Assembly: GCA_963734185.1 (NCBI GenBank)
Contig: CAVTGA010000001.1
Coordinates: forward strand, 2,294,001-2,358,000
Direction: 5' to 3'
DNA length: 64,000 nt
From: PALSA-894 sp963734185
Lineage (GTDB): Bacteria; Pseudomonadota; Alphaproteobacteria; Rhizobiales; Xanthobacteraceae
The position numbers and the translations under genes were made by a program. The notes beneath the pieces were generated by a model, which saw only the letters and a list, made by a program, of their open reading frames with translations, searched no databases and was not told the DNA's origin. How positions within the stretch are numbered: position 1 is the first letter of the stretch; each line of letters opens with the position of its first letter. This document shows, in pieces, positions 26,447-35,635 of the stretch.

Positions 26447-28657
26447 TCACTCCGCATTCGCCGTGCGCACGTCTATAATCAAGAGGCTTTTCATCATCAA
26501 TGCCAGCTTCCGGCGGTCGTCACCTGAACTGTGATGCTCCCTGAAGTGCAGCGCGATCGTGTTGATTCCGACCCAGAGAAATGCCATGCATGATAACACT
26601 CCACTTTGATATTCTCTCGTCCTCTTGAGCTGCCTTGATGCAACCACAGCGCCATTCACTTCGATTCTCACCAACTGTTCGTCGAACAGACTATTCTGAT
26701 ATTCAATAACAATCCTTCGGCACCCTTCATCGCTCACATTTACGACGATCTCCGCTGTAGGCGCCTCAAGCCAATTTATCTTGCCGAATATTCCGAATTC
26801 CGGATGGGGTCCTTCCGGTTCACAAACGCCACCCTTCGCATGCCACTCATCGGACTTCAAACTACCTGACTGACCCAATCTCGAATTTACTGATCGAAGT
26901 CGCTCTACTTCATTGCTCAAGGATGTCACATCCTCCAGCCGGGCGTAGAACTGATCAGCGCCTCTCACGTCGCCATAGGTTCTTGCAATCCTCGCCAGCT
27001 CCGTCCTGCACTGATCATAACGCTGAGCGGAAAGTCCGCCGCTGGCATAAATCGCTATTACCTCGTCGCAATGAGAAAAACGCGCTCCTTGCTTGCGGGC
27101 GCGAAAATAAAACTCATGATCCGCCGCTATGTGATACGTCAAATCGAACCGAAGTCTAGAAAGAAGATCACGCCGGGCCGCGGTCGCCTGATGCCCTGGA
27201 ATTCCCTTGAGCCAGTCAAACGAAAGATCTCCTTTTTGAAGCCGTAACCAGGTCGTTTCAAAGTCCGCGGCGCGATGCAAATCTTCCGCACCGGCACGGC
27301 GATATAGATGATGGCCATAAACAATATCAGCATCATCGGGAACACGAGAGAACATTCGGAGCAGTGCATCATCGGTCGCGAACGAGTCGCCAGCATTCAT
27401 GAAAATTATCCACTCGCCTCTGCAGCGATCTACTGCGGCGTTCATCGCATCATACGGCCCGCAGTCCTTCTCACTTCTCCAGCTCGCCAGCACGTCTGCG
27501 TATTTGCGGATAATATTCATCGTTCCGTCCGACGAACCGCCGTCTTGAACAACATATTCAAACTCGATTCCGAGTTGACCGATGACGCTTTTGATCGTGC
27601 CCTCAAGTTCTCTTGCCGCGTTGAGGCAGACCGTAACTACCGACACCAAGGGTTTGACCGCATCTCTAGCAGGCGACGGCACAAATTGATTTCTCACGCC
27701 GTAAGAAAACTGCCTCGACGCCAACCGATGCTTGGGCGTCATCAAGAATTCAAGCAACGACGGGATGCTCGTGGACCACCGCTCGTAGCCCCTCCTTACG
27801 CTTTCACGGGCCCGAGGCCCGATTTGCGCTGCCGCTGAAAAGTCGAGGGGCGCATGCCTATTTCGTTCATAAAGTAGCCCGTTATACCCATTTGAGATAT
27901 ACTCATCCATCGCCGGACTGTTGCGTGCTACTACACAAAGGCCGGACGCCATGGCCTCCAATACGCTCATTCCAATGCCCTCCACCGGTCTTGGCGCAAA
28001 AAATATGTTGCATTGTTGCAAGGCCGCAGAGAATGCGGTCCCGCTTTCCGACCAAGCGCTATGTTGCAAAGAGGCAATATTGTCGGGTGGCGACCAGTTT
28101 TCGTCAATCTCATGTCCAGGGTCCGGACCATAATGGATCACAAACTTATCGAATGCCGTCCCTCTACATAGATCGAAAATGGTCTCGGGGCTGATCTCGC
28201 GGCGCCGGTACCAAAAAAGTCCTCGCAAACGACCGAATTCATCGACCTGGCGGTAATTTTCCGGATTTGGATAGTACTGAAAACACGCGTGCACAATGTC
28301 CCGTCGCATCATCTCTCGCCGCAGAGCCCACGAGAAGCAGAGCACTTTGGCCGAGTCTAACGTGGGGCTCCAGACGATCTCGTTACTTGAATACGACGCA
28401 AGCATCGCATCATACATCGGAACAAATACGACGTTTGGATGCCTGCTACTCAAAAATTCCATGAGGTCCGCCACCTGATATATCACTATCAGGTCGTATG
28501 ACTCCTCATTGAATTTCGAAATCCACTCCGAGCGTGCAGCGTCTTGCGGCTCGACGAACCAGAAATCGACTGTTCCAAGCTGTTTCAGCAGGTCAGTCAG
28601 GAACTTGTTAGATCGGGTTTTTTCGTGATAGCTGTGCCCGAAGTATGCAATTCTCAT
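26447..28657 (-). CDS. Bifunctional GT4-GT2 fusion with C-terminal module
   Basis: This 736-aa protein combines two glycosyltransferases. Residues about 1-310 form a GT-B (family 4-like) domain with FFAPRPVEGIGMSVLEAMASG as the donor-site motif. Residues about 335-560 form a GT-A (family 2) domain: VSVVTVCLNAARELE, QDGGSSDGT, IFMNAGDS in place of the usual DXD. A short predicted coiled coil (about 575-600) leads to a beta-rich C-terminal domain of about 110 residues, comparable to the modules of the Region 1 enzymes. ATG 28657 was chosen because AGGAA lies about 8 bases upstream, while ATG 28663 is too close. It probably adds two consecutive residues to one acceptor. Confidence 0.86.
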   Translation of the reverse strand: MRIAYFGHSYHEKTRSNKFLTDLLKQLGTVDFWFVEPQDAARSEWISKFNEESYDLIVIYQVADLMEFLSSRHPNVVFVPMYDAMLASYSSNEIVWSPTLDSAKVLCFSWALRREMMRRDIVHACFQYYPNPENYRQVDEFGRLRGLFWYRRREISPETIFDLCRGTAFDKFVIHYGPDPGHEIDENWSPPDNIASLQHSAWSESGTAFSAALQQCNIFFAPRPVEGIGMSVLEAMASGLCVVARNSPAMDEYISNGYNGLLYERNRHAPLDFSAAAQIGPRARESVRRGYERWSTSIPSLLEFLMTPKHRLASRQFSYGVRNQFVPSPARDAVKPLVSVVTVCLNAARELEGTIKSVIGQLGIEFEYVVQDGGSSDGTMNIIRKYADVLASWRSEKDCGPYDAMNAAVDRCRGEWIIFMNAGDSFATDDALLRMFSRVPDDADIVYGHHLYRRAGAEDLHRAADFETTWLRLQKGDLSFDWLKGIPGHQATAARRDLLSRLRFDLTYHIAADHEFYFRARKQGARFSHCDEVIAIYASGGLSAQRYDQCRTELARIARTYGDVRGADQFYARLEDVTSLSNEVERLRSVNSRLGQSGSLKSDEWHAKGGVCEPEGPHPEFGIFGKINWLEAPTAEIVVNVSDEGCRRIVIEYQNSLFDEQLVRIEVNGAVVASRQLKRTREYQSGVLSCMAFLWVGINTIALHFREHHSSGDDRRKLALMMKSLLIIDVRTANAE

Positions 28658-28731
28658 ACCCATTTCCTTTTTGACTCATAGATCGGAATAAAGGTGGCAC
28701 TGCAAAGGTACTTACTCCGAAGCTCGCTTCC

Positions 28732-29559
28732 CTAGTCGACTTTCATTGTCTGTTGGCTATCGGAGATCGCGGGCAAATGATCCTTGACCAAAATTTCCCA
28801 ATCGGTGGCCCATGGCCACCGCACCAGCTGATGCGAGCGATAATCGTAAACGGGCGGTAAAAGCGGGGCCGCGTCGACCTCCCGATAGTAAGCGGTTAAA
28901 TCGCCAGACAGCTGCCCACTCCGTCTGCTGAAACGCGCCAATGGAAACGTAACGGCGTATAGGGGCGTATGCTGTGCGAACCGACGCCACAAATCCCAGT
29001 CGCCCGCATACTTAAAGCACTTATCAACTCCGCCAACCGCATGCCACAAAGAAGATCGCCAGAATGTGCCTTCCTGCATGATAAATCCAAGGGTCCTGCC
29101 ATCATAATGGCCCGCGGCCAGCTCATGGCGGACAAACGGAAGCGGTGGCCAAGGTGTATAGGTTTCACCCGCCTCGTTGGCAACCAGTGCAAGTCCCGTC
29201 AGCCACTGCACGGTAGGTTGTTGAGCAAAGATAGAGGCCACCGTAGCCAACGCACCAGGCATCAGCACGTCGTCGGCGCCCAACCAAGTCATAATTTGGT
29301 CCGTCTCAATGAGACGCGCGGCCTTGGCAATGGCATCGTAAAGTCCATCATCCGATTCCTGACGGATTGTAAGCTTGGATGATCCGACACGGTTGCACCA
29401 TTCGGTGGCTATCTGAACCGTAGCGTCGGAGGATCCTCCATCTTGAACGTGAACGTGAAGGTCGAAGGTTCCTGGCTGCGTCGCCAATAGGCCGGCTAGG
29501 CAGCGATCTATCGAAGACGCGCAATTAAGCGCTGGTACTATCACCAAAAAGCGCACCAT
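28732..29559 (-). CDS. GT2 glycosyltransferase
   Basis: The 275-aa enzyme has FLVIVPALNCASSIDRCL, QDGGSSDATVQIA and MTWLGADDVLMPGAL, the nucleotide- and metal-binding motifs of GT-A fold family 2. Residues 160-230 supply an acceptor region with AGDWDLWRRF. ATG 29559 has GAAGGTG about 9 bases upstream. The gene lies 75 bp upstream of the fusion glycosyltransferase in the same direction, so the two are likely one operon. Confidence 0.88.
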   Translation of the reverse strand: MVRFLVIVPALNCASSIDRCLAGLLATQPGTFDLHVHVQDGGSSDATVQIATEWCNRVGSSKLTIRQESDDGLYDAIAKAARLIETDQIMTWLGADDVLMPGALATVASIFAQQPTVQWLTGLALVANEAGETYTPWPPLPFVRHELAAGHYDGRTLGFIMQEGTFWRSSLWHAVGGVDKCFKYAGDWDLWRRFAQHTPLYAVTFPLARFSRRSGQLSGDLTAYYREVDAAPLLPPVYDYRSHQLVRWPWATDWEILVKDHLPAISDSQQTMKVD

Positions 29560-29740
29560 ATTCGCACCTTCTCGACGCCCGAATCGAACCTTGGTTGCAT
29601 TCCGTCGGCATCCGGGGTCCTTCTTCGTGAGCGAGTTCGATTGTTGAAGAATTGCACGTGGCCTGTCAATCAGAAACGTGCTACGATTCATCCAACTGCG
29701 GCGGCGGCTATGTGCCGCTTGTGATGGGAGATACGGTGTC

Positions 29741-31624
29741 GTGACGCATATGCAGAGCGAAACGGATAGAAATCGCTATGCCGCTGACGAATTCGATCGC
29801 TTGGCACTGCGCTTGGAAAGCATGGGAGCGCTGGAAGCTTCGGGCAAAGCGCGACGTTGCGCCGTCGAGATTGACTTAGCTGATGCTGAACTGCAGAGGT
29901 GTTGGGGCGGCGCGTTTAATGGCCAAAGTCTCCGGACTAACACTTTCGAAGCACTCACCTCGGCTTTCGAGTTTGCTGCAATCATCGAAACCGGCACATA
30001 TCGCGGCATAACAACAAGCGGAATTGCCTCGAGATATTCTGGTCCGGTTCTAACCTGTGAGATCAACGAGCGCTACTATTTGCAGGCAAAGGCGAACCTG
30101 GCACAATTTTCAAATGTGCAGGTGGAGCTTACTGACACAGTTTCGTTCTTGACGCGCCTATCGGATACTTTTTCGCCTGAATCACGGTTGCTCTTTTATC
30201 TCGACGCCCATTGGTATGGGCACGTCCCCGTCGTCGAGGAGCTGTCTATTATCCAGGAGAGGTTTCCACGCAGTGTGGTAATGATCGACGATTTTCAGGT
30301 CCCTACAGACGAGGGTTATGGATTCGATGACTATGGGCCGGGGGGTCGGCTTGACTTGGTTCTGTTGATGCCATTTCGCAAAAACGTCAAGTTCTTTTTT
30401 CCAGCGGAACCATCAGCCCACGAGACTGGAGCCAAGAGAGGAACGTGTGTATTAACCTGGGAACGGAAGGCCGCAGGTATTTTAAGGAAGGTTACTAGCC
30501 TGCGAGAAGCCACGACCGAAGACTGGACAATCGCTCAAAGCGAGCGAACGGGGTCTGCGTCGCTCGAGTTAAAAGGGAATGTTACAGCGGCCGAGCTAAT
30601 GAGCCGGTTCGATGAGATGCGGCATCTTTTTAATTATGATTTTGCGACACAGAGCACCGCATCGGAACGTCTGGGGGGGCGGTTGGACGAACTAAAGCGC
30701 ATTCTTGAAGGCGAGCTAGCGTCGCGGAACTTCCCATCAGATAGGATTGTGGGACAGTTCGACGAGCTGAGACACGACCTTGCAACTGAGGCGGCGGCGC
30801 GGAGCTCTGCTTTGGAAAAGTTGTTGGGGGACCGCCTCGAAGAGCTAGAGCAAGCTTTAACGAAACACGCGGCTTCAGGCGCCGTCGGAGGCGAGGGGCT
30901 GATCACAAGGATAGACGAATCGTTATCTGGCCGACTGGCTTCCTACTTTGAAGAGCTAAATAGGCTCGTTTCCAGCCAACTTCTGGAGCGTCTCGAAGAG
31001 GAGCAAAAGCGCCAGCACTCGCTGAGCACCGCGTTGGCAAAGACACAGACCCGCGCTCAGGCGGCTGAATGTGAATTGCAGCAAATGGCGGCCGAGCTTA
31101 AGAGAAACCAGGATCTTCGACAGAGGGAAGTTCATCTGCTGAATCGTTTGACCGCCGATCTTGAGACGCGGCTCCAAGAGGCTGAAGCCCAGCTGGCGAA
31201 AAGTAAAGAGGATGGCGAAATGCTGAATCGTCTGACCGTCGATCTTGAGACGCGACTCCAAGAGGCTGAAGCCCAACTGGCGAAAAGTAAAGAGGATGGC
31301 GAAATGCTGAATCGTCTGACCGTCGATCTTGAGACGAGGCTCCAAGCGGCTGAAGCCCAGCTATCCGAGCGCGATGCACTACAAGCCAAGTTGGCGAAAA
31401 ATAGAGAGGATAGCGAAATGCGGCTGGCTGAAAGCCGCCAAGAGATTAGCGCATTAAAGCGCGTAATCCAAAATGGTGAAGCGGAACGGGCTACTTACCT
31501 TGACGAATTGGACCGCGTTAGAGCTGCTTATGACCGAATTGCGAACCATCCGGTAATCCTCGGGGCGAGGAAGATTCGATCTGCTACCCGAAAGATCGCT
31601 GGAATTGGCACTCGAGGCTCATGA
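29741..31624 (+). CDS. Methyltransferase-like protein with repeat-built coiled coil
   Basis: The N-terminal 260 residues resemble class I methyltransferases of the TylF/rhamnosyl type: AIIETGTYRGITTSGIA (motif I), TCEINERYYLQAKANL, FYLDAHWYGHVPVVEEL and VVMIDDFQVP. Residues about 300-610 are a long charged heptad region, including three near-identical 28-residue units (NRLT-x-DLETRLQEAEAQL). The end is basic. Start GTG 29741 was preferred because GGGAG lies 10 bases upstream; ATG 29750 is an alternative. The tail could measure chain length, as reported for coiled-coil chain-length rulers attached to O-antigen methyltransferases or kinases. That is an inference from architecture. Confidence 0.78.
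   Translation: MTHMQSETDRNRYAADEFDRLALRLESMGALEASGKARRCAVEIDLADAELQRCWGGAFNGQSLRTNTFEALTSAFEFAAIIETGTYRGITTSGIASRYSGPVLTCEINERYYLQAKANLAQFSNVQVELTDTVSFLTRLSDTFSPESRLLFYLDAHWYGHVPVVEELSIIQERFPRSVVMIDDFQVPTDEGYGFDDYGPGGRLDLVLLMPFRKNVKFFFPAEPSAHETGAKRGTCVLTWERKAAGILRKVTSLREATTEDWTIAQSERTGSASLELKGNVTAAELMSRFDEMRHLFNYDFATQSTASERLGGRLDELKRILEGELASRNFPSDRIVGQFDELRHDLATEAAARSSALEKLLGDRLEELEQALTKHAASGAVGGEGLITRIDESLSGRLASYFEELNRLVSSQLLERLEEEQKRQHSLSTALAKTQTRAQAAECELQQMAAELKRNQDLRQREVHLLNRLTADLETRLQEAEAQLAKSKEDGEMLNRLTVDLETRLQEAEAQLAKSKEDGEMLNRLTVDLETRLQAAEAQLSERDALQAKLAKNREDSEMRLAESRQEISALKRVIQNGEAERATYLDELDRVRAAYDRIANHPVILGARKIRSATRKIAGIGTRGS
31139..31361 (+). repeat. 84-bp tandem repeat inside coiled-coil gene (2.7 copies)
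   Basis: Units start at 31139, 31223 and 31307 with CTGAATCG and are nearly identical (84 bases, 28 codons, four heptads). The third is partial. The period keeps the reading frame and heptad phase, so copy number could change by slippage without breaking the protein. Confidence 0.93.
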
Positions 31625-31672
31625 TGTGTAGCCAATCGCTCTGTCCTGGCTTCAGGGAAATCAGGAGGACTA

Positions 31673-31876
31673 GTGACTTGTCTATCGCATGCATCGAACG
31701 AGTACGAGATCCTGGAGCGAGAGGCCAGCATCGGGTCGACAAATTCCTCACGGGCCGGGTTGCGAAGCATCATACAGCAAAGTTCGTGTTCTCATGAGAG
31801 CTTTGATCAGGGCGTTGGGGGGGGTGGCCTTCGGATTTGGTCTTGCATGGCTTGCCATTGCTCAAATCGACATTGA
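31673..31876 (+). CDS. Possible leader peptide overlapping flippase-like gene
   Basis: A strong AGGAGG at 31663-31668 lies 4 bases before GTG 31673. This opens a 67-codon frame (start VTCLSHASNEYEIL) overlapping the next gene in another frame. It may be a translated leader or show that the downstream gene lost its original N-terminus by frameshift. Confidence is low. Confidence 0.25.
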   Translation: MTCLSHASNEYEILEREASIGSTNSSRAGLRSIIQQSSCSHESFDQGVGGGGLRIWSCMACHCSNRH

Positions 31877-32753
31877 TGATGCGTGGCGTGCTGTCCTTGG
31901 AGCTCACCCAACATACCTCTTCACTGCCGTTCTGATATACTGGTTTGGCCTTGGCATTCGTGTGATCCGTTGGTATTTGATACTGAATCAACCTAATCTG
32001 ATCACAATTTTTGACGTCGCTAAAGCGCTTGTGATTGGATACTCAGTCAATAATGTACTGCCCGCTCGACTTGGCGAACTCTTCCGAGCCGAATATCTGC
32101 GGCGCAAATACGATATCTCGCGCTCGGTAGCGCTCGGCTCGATCCTCGTGGAGCGGTTTTTTGATGGTATTGTAGCAGTGAGCTTGTTGGGGTTCGGTAT
32201 TGCATCGACTCCCTTGGTGGGCAGTCAAATCACCCTTCTAACGGTAGCATTCATCGGCACCCTCGGCTTAGGAATCGCTGCGATTGCGTTTTTGGCCATC
32301 GTCCTTTGGGACCGATATCGGCTTCGCCCGACCGGCTCCATGTTTCGCGTACACCTCGCCAAGCTTGCAAGCTCACTCGCGGTTATTTATCAAAGGGCAG
32401 CGATTCCGATCTTAGGCCTCACACTGCTTGCCTGGGCCGCCGAGGCCGCGGCCATACACAGTATTCTGCGTAGCTTCTCGATCGACGTAAGCGCAAGCGC
32501 ACTATGCCTGATCTTCGGAGCTGCGGCACTGAGCACATTGCTTCCCTCTGCCCCAGCGTACGTCGGCTCTTTCCAGATCGCTTTCATTGTTTCATATGCC
32601 GCAATAGGCCTTAGCGCGTCTTTGGCGGTCGTGTCGGCAACCGCCGTTCAGGTCCTGCTGTTCGGCTCATTAACCTTCTCTGGCCTTATCCTTTGGATTG
32701 CGGACAATGCTTGGGGTTTGCGCTCCGCGACATCGCGTGAGCGGAAGGCCTGA
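31794..32753 (+). CDS. LPG-synthase/AglD-like integral membrane protein
   Basis: This 319-aa protein has eight or nine hydrophobic helices and the family signature NNVLPARLGELFRA near residue 85, with VERFFDG and LPSAPAYVGSFQ later. These occur in the lysylphosphatidylglycerol-synthase transmembrane/UPF0104 family. Members are proposed flippases or glycolipid transferases. ATG 31794 was chosen at the start of the first helix; the only strong ribosome site nearby drives a different frame (see 31673). Context suggests lipid-linked sugar handling. Confidence 0.8.
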   Translation: MRALIRALGGVAFGFGLAWLAIAQIDIDDAWRAVLGAHPTYLFTAVLIYWFGLGIRVIRWYLILNQPNLITIFDVAKALVIGYSVNNVLPARLGELFRAEYLRRKYDISRSVALGSILVERFFDGIVAVSLLGFGIASTPLVGSQITLLTVAFIGTLGLGIAAIAFLAIVLWDRYRLRPTGSMFRVHLAKLASSLAVIYQRAAIPILGLTLLAWAAEAAAIHSILRSFSIDVSASALCLIFGAAALSTLLPSAPAYVGSFQIAFIVSYAAIGLSASLAVVSATAVQVLLFGSLTFSGLILWIADNAWGLRSATSRERKA

Positions 32754-32789
32754 GACCTAGGTCTCCGCGGATGTCACTTGAGGACTTCA

Positions 32790-33494
32790 ATGAGCATGTA
32801 TGAGGGTCGCGATCTCGAGGTACTGGCGGACATGCCAAACTACTACGCTTGGATATTTCGTTATTTTGCCCGATATGTTCGCGGTGAGATGATTGAGTAT
32901 GGAGCGGGTACCGGAACTGTCTCGGCTAAGCTCCTCGCCTCTGCAGGGTCACTCACTTTGGTGGAGCCATCCGCGAATCTAGTGCGCGCTTTAAATGATC
33001 GTTTTGGCAACGATGCCCGAGTAACAATCGTCCATGCCTCACTGGAGGAGCATGCGGGAACTGCGCCTGATGCCAGCTTCGATACGGTCGTGATAGTAAA
33101 TGTGCTGGAACACATCAACCAAGACAAGGATGCTCTCACGCAGCTTTTCCGTATTCTCAAGCCTGGCGGCAACTTACTGATTTTTGTGCCGGCATTACAA
33201 ATATTGATGAGCAAGCTGGACCTGCTCCACGGGCATTTCCGGCGTTACAGTCGAGCGGAACTTAGAGCGAAAGTCGAAGGCTGCGGGTTCAAGGTCGAGT
33301 TTTGCCGATATTTCGATTCCGTAGGCGTGGTCCCGTGGTTCATCCTTAACACCTTGCTTCGCAGGACTGAATTCGATCCCGGACTGGTTAAGCTCAACGA
33401 CAAGGTCGTCGTCCCAATCACTGCCGCATTGGAATCGGTAGTGCGGCCCTTGTTCGGGAAGAACGTCATACTCGTTGCCCGGAAGGAGCGTTGA
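32790..33494 (+). CDS. Class I SAM-dependent methyltransferase
   Basis: The 234-aa protein has the canonical motif I MIEYGAGTGTVSAKLL, the acidic strand-2 end LTLVEPS, FDTVVIVNVLEHI and LKPGGNLLIFVPA. ATG 32790 has GAGG about 8 bases upstream. It lies downstream of the flippase-like gene by 36 bp and is probably co-transcribed. A decayed copy of its 3' end occurs at 35745-35899. Confidence 0.86.
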   Translation: MSMYEGRDLEVLADMPNYYAWIFRYFARYVRGEMIEYGAGTGTVSAKLLASAGSLTLVEPSANLVRALNDRFGNDARVTIVHASLEEHAGTAPDASFDTVVIVNVLEHINQDKDALTQLFRILKPGGNLLIFVPALQILMSKLDLLHGHFRRYSRAELRAKVEGCGFKVEFCRYFDSVGVVPWFILNTLLRRTEFDPGLVKLNDKVVVPITAALESVVRPLFGKNVILVARKER

Positions 33495-33615
33495 GCCAAT
33501 CGCCTCTGATCTTCTTCCCGCCGCCCCTCCGACCTCTGTCGACGGTAGTGTAGGGAGGGCTTCTCGGTCGAACGACGAGGGATCGTCTGTTCTGAAGTGT
33601 CAAGATGCATCTAAT

Positions 33616-33718
33616 ATCGCCTCGTGACGGCCAGCTCATATTTGCAGTTGACCGCGAAAATGGAGTTGGCCAGCATGCCTGGACGACGCCAACGTCTCAA
33701 GGACTGCTTGAACCATGA
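33616..33718 (+). pseudogene. 3' remnant of an unidentified gene, first copy
   Basis: The frame 33617-33718 reads SPRDGQLIFAVDRENGVGQH and then AWTTPTSQGLLEP before TGA. The TGA overlaps the next ATG (ATGA). Its homologue at 37235-37337 differs only by conservative changes, so it derives from a real protein C-terminus. The family is not recognised. Confidence 0.5.
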
Positions 33719-35635
33719 TAATGTCGTCTCTTGGACTTCTACCCATTTTAGTGTTGATATTAATCATTCTTGGGATATTCCGCCACAGCGGATGTGTTAT
33801 TAGCAGCGTATTAGTCGGCGGTCTCGCCTGGTCGCTCTTTGCTGTTATCCAAACGCAGCTTCTAAGTCTTGCCGGCGCCATCACGTTTCTTGCAGTGTTG
33901 GTGAGTTGGTTGTTTGCACTTTCGATCGTCTTATTCGCCATAATACGTAATCGCTCCGCGACCACAGTTTTGAAGCCTATGACAGGTCCGGATCGAGCTG
34001 CCGCAGCAGTCCTGTTGGCCATCGGCGCCGTAACATTGGTTACGGCGTTGATCTGTCCTCCCAATACTTGGGACTCTTTGACGTATCATGTGGCACGTGT
34101 TGAGCATTGGATTTCAGAATCGGTCTTTGATGTTTTACCCGACCAGCATAGAGCGGCAGCTCCTGCTTCCGGAGGCTGCGGAGATTCTTATTTTGCAGCT
34201 TCGTATCTTGAGCGGCGGCGACCGACTGGACAATCTCGTCCAATGGCTCTCGGCGGTAGGATCTATCCTTGCAATACGCAAGATCGCCATCAGCCTCGGC
34301 GCCTCTCGCACGGCCGCCGCGTTCGCTCAAATCTTTGGAGCCACGCTGCCGATGGGGATCTTGCAGAGCACAAGCACTCAAAACGACTGGGTCGTGGCGT
34401 TTTTTCTTCTCTGCAGCTTCGAGAGGTTCCTTGTATGGCGTGAATCCAAGCTGAACTCGGACGCCGCCCTCATGGCTGCGGCGGTTGGCTTAGCGTGCGC
34501 AACGAAAGGTACCGCCTATGTTGTCGCAGTTCCGCTCGGAGCTTGGTTCTTGTTGGAAAACCTGGCGTTTGATCGTCGCAAGTTAGCTTTACTGGCCTTC
34601 TGCGGATTATTGGCGTTCTTGCCAAGTTTGCCAGGGTTCTGGAAGAACATGACATACTTGGGGAGACCGATCGCTGATTTCGGGACCACTAATGCGGTGT
34701 TCGGGCTCATGCCGTTTTTCCTCAACGCTGTTCGTAACGCCGCTGTGAATTTTGCAACGTTCAGCGAGCGCATCAATGCTTGGCTCACGGAGTCGATTGT
34801 TTTCGTCACGGCAATGTTCGGGCTCGATATTAACGATCCAAACCTGACCTGGGCGGGCTTAAAGTTCGAGCTAACAACTCGCCAAAACGACGAGGATATA
34901 GCCGGAAACCCGCTTCACCTGATGATTGCATCATGCGCCGTTGTTAGTAGCCTATTTTTCCGGGGAACGACCACGTCGCGAGTGAGATATGCTTTGTGCG
35001 TGGCCGCTGGTGCGGCGATGTTCCTAATAATATTGCGCTGGCAGCCGTGGATTACGCGTTTGCAGCTACCGCTGTTTGTTCTTTGCGCCCCGCTTACCGC
35101 ATTTGTATTCAGTGCTCGAGCTCGAAGCTTGCTGCAGATTTCCATTGGTTTGCTCCTGATTGTCTGGTCGCTGCCGGCGTTGTTTCTTAATAGCAGCAGG
35201 GCATTTGTCGGAATTCCTGGATTTACAGAGAGCTTTTGGGGGAGGACGAGAGAGGAGCTCTTGTTTGCTCGTCGACCATACCTGCGACAGCAATATGAGG
35301 CGATATTCGATCTTATCGATAGGCGCGGAGACGACAAGATTGGGCTTATGATAGACGGCGACGATCCGGAGTACATGCTCTGGCACCTCGGTCACCAAAT
35401 CTCCAATAAAAAAGGACTAAAAGAACTTCGGATCGAGCATATTCCGCGACCAGAGATTCCTTCGACCACGCTTCGCGCGCCCCTCGGGCCCTTCGCGGCT
35501 ACGGTAATCATCGTAAGCAGCTCGGCTAGTTATGTGCCTAATCCGAATCGTCCCCGGCAGCTTATTGTGCAGGGAACCGAATTTTTGATGGAAATCGATT
35601 TGCCCTCGTCCGCACTATACAGCAGTCGACGTTAG
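33715..35635 (+). pseudogene. GT-C-type membrane glycosyltransferase, copy 1, frameshifted
   Basis: This is the first of two tandem copies; the intact twin is at 37334-39253. The frame is open from ATG 33715 to about 34112. There a run TTT replaces TT found in the twin (GGATTTCAGAAT versus GGATTCAGAAT), shifting the reading frame. The remainder continues in another frame to 35635. Everything else, including the PPNTWDSLTYHVARVEHW loop with its acidic residue, is preserved. It is either a recent pseudogene, a slippage-prone phase-variable gene or a sequencing error. Confidence 0.85.

Noticed and set aside
31139..31361. Possible CRISPR array
   Set aside because: The 84-bp units are contiguous, without spacers, and encode an in-frame coiled coil.
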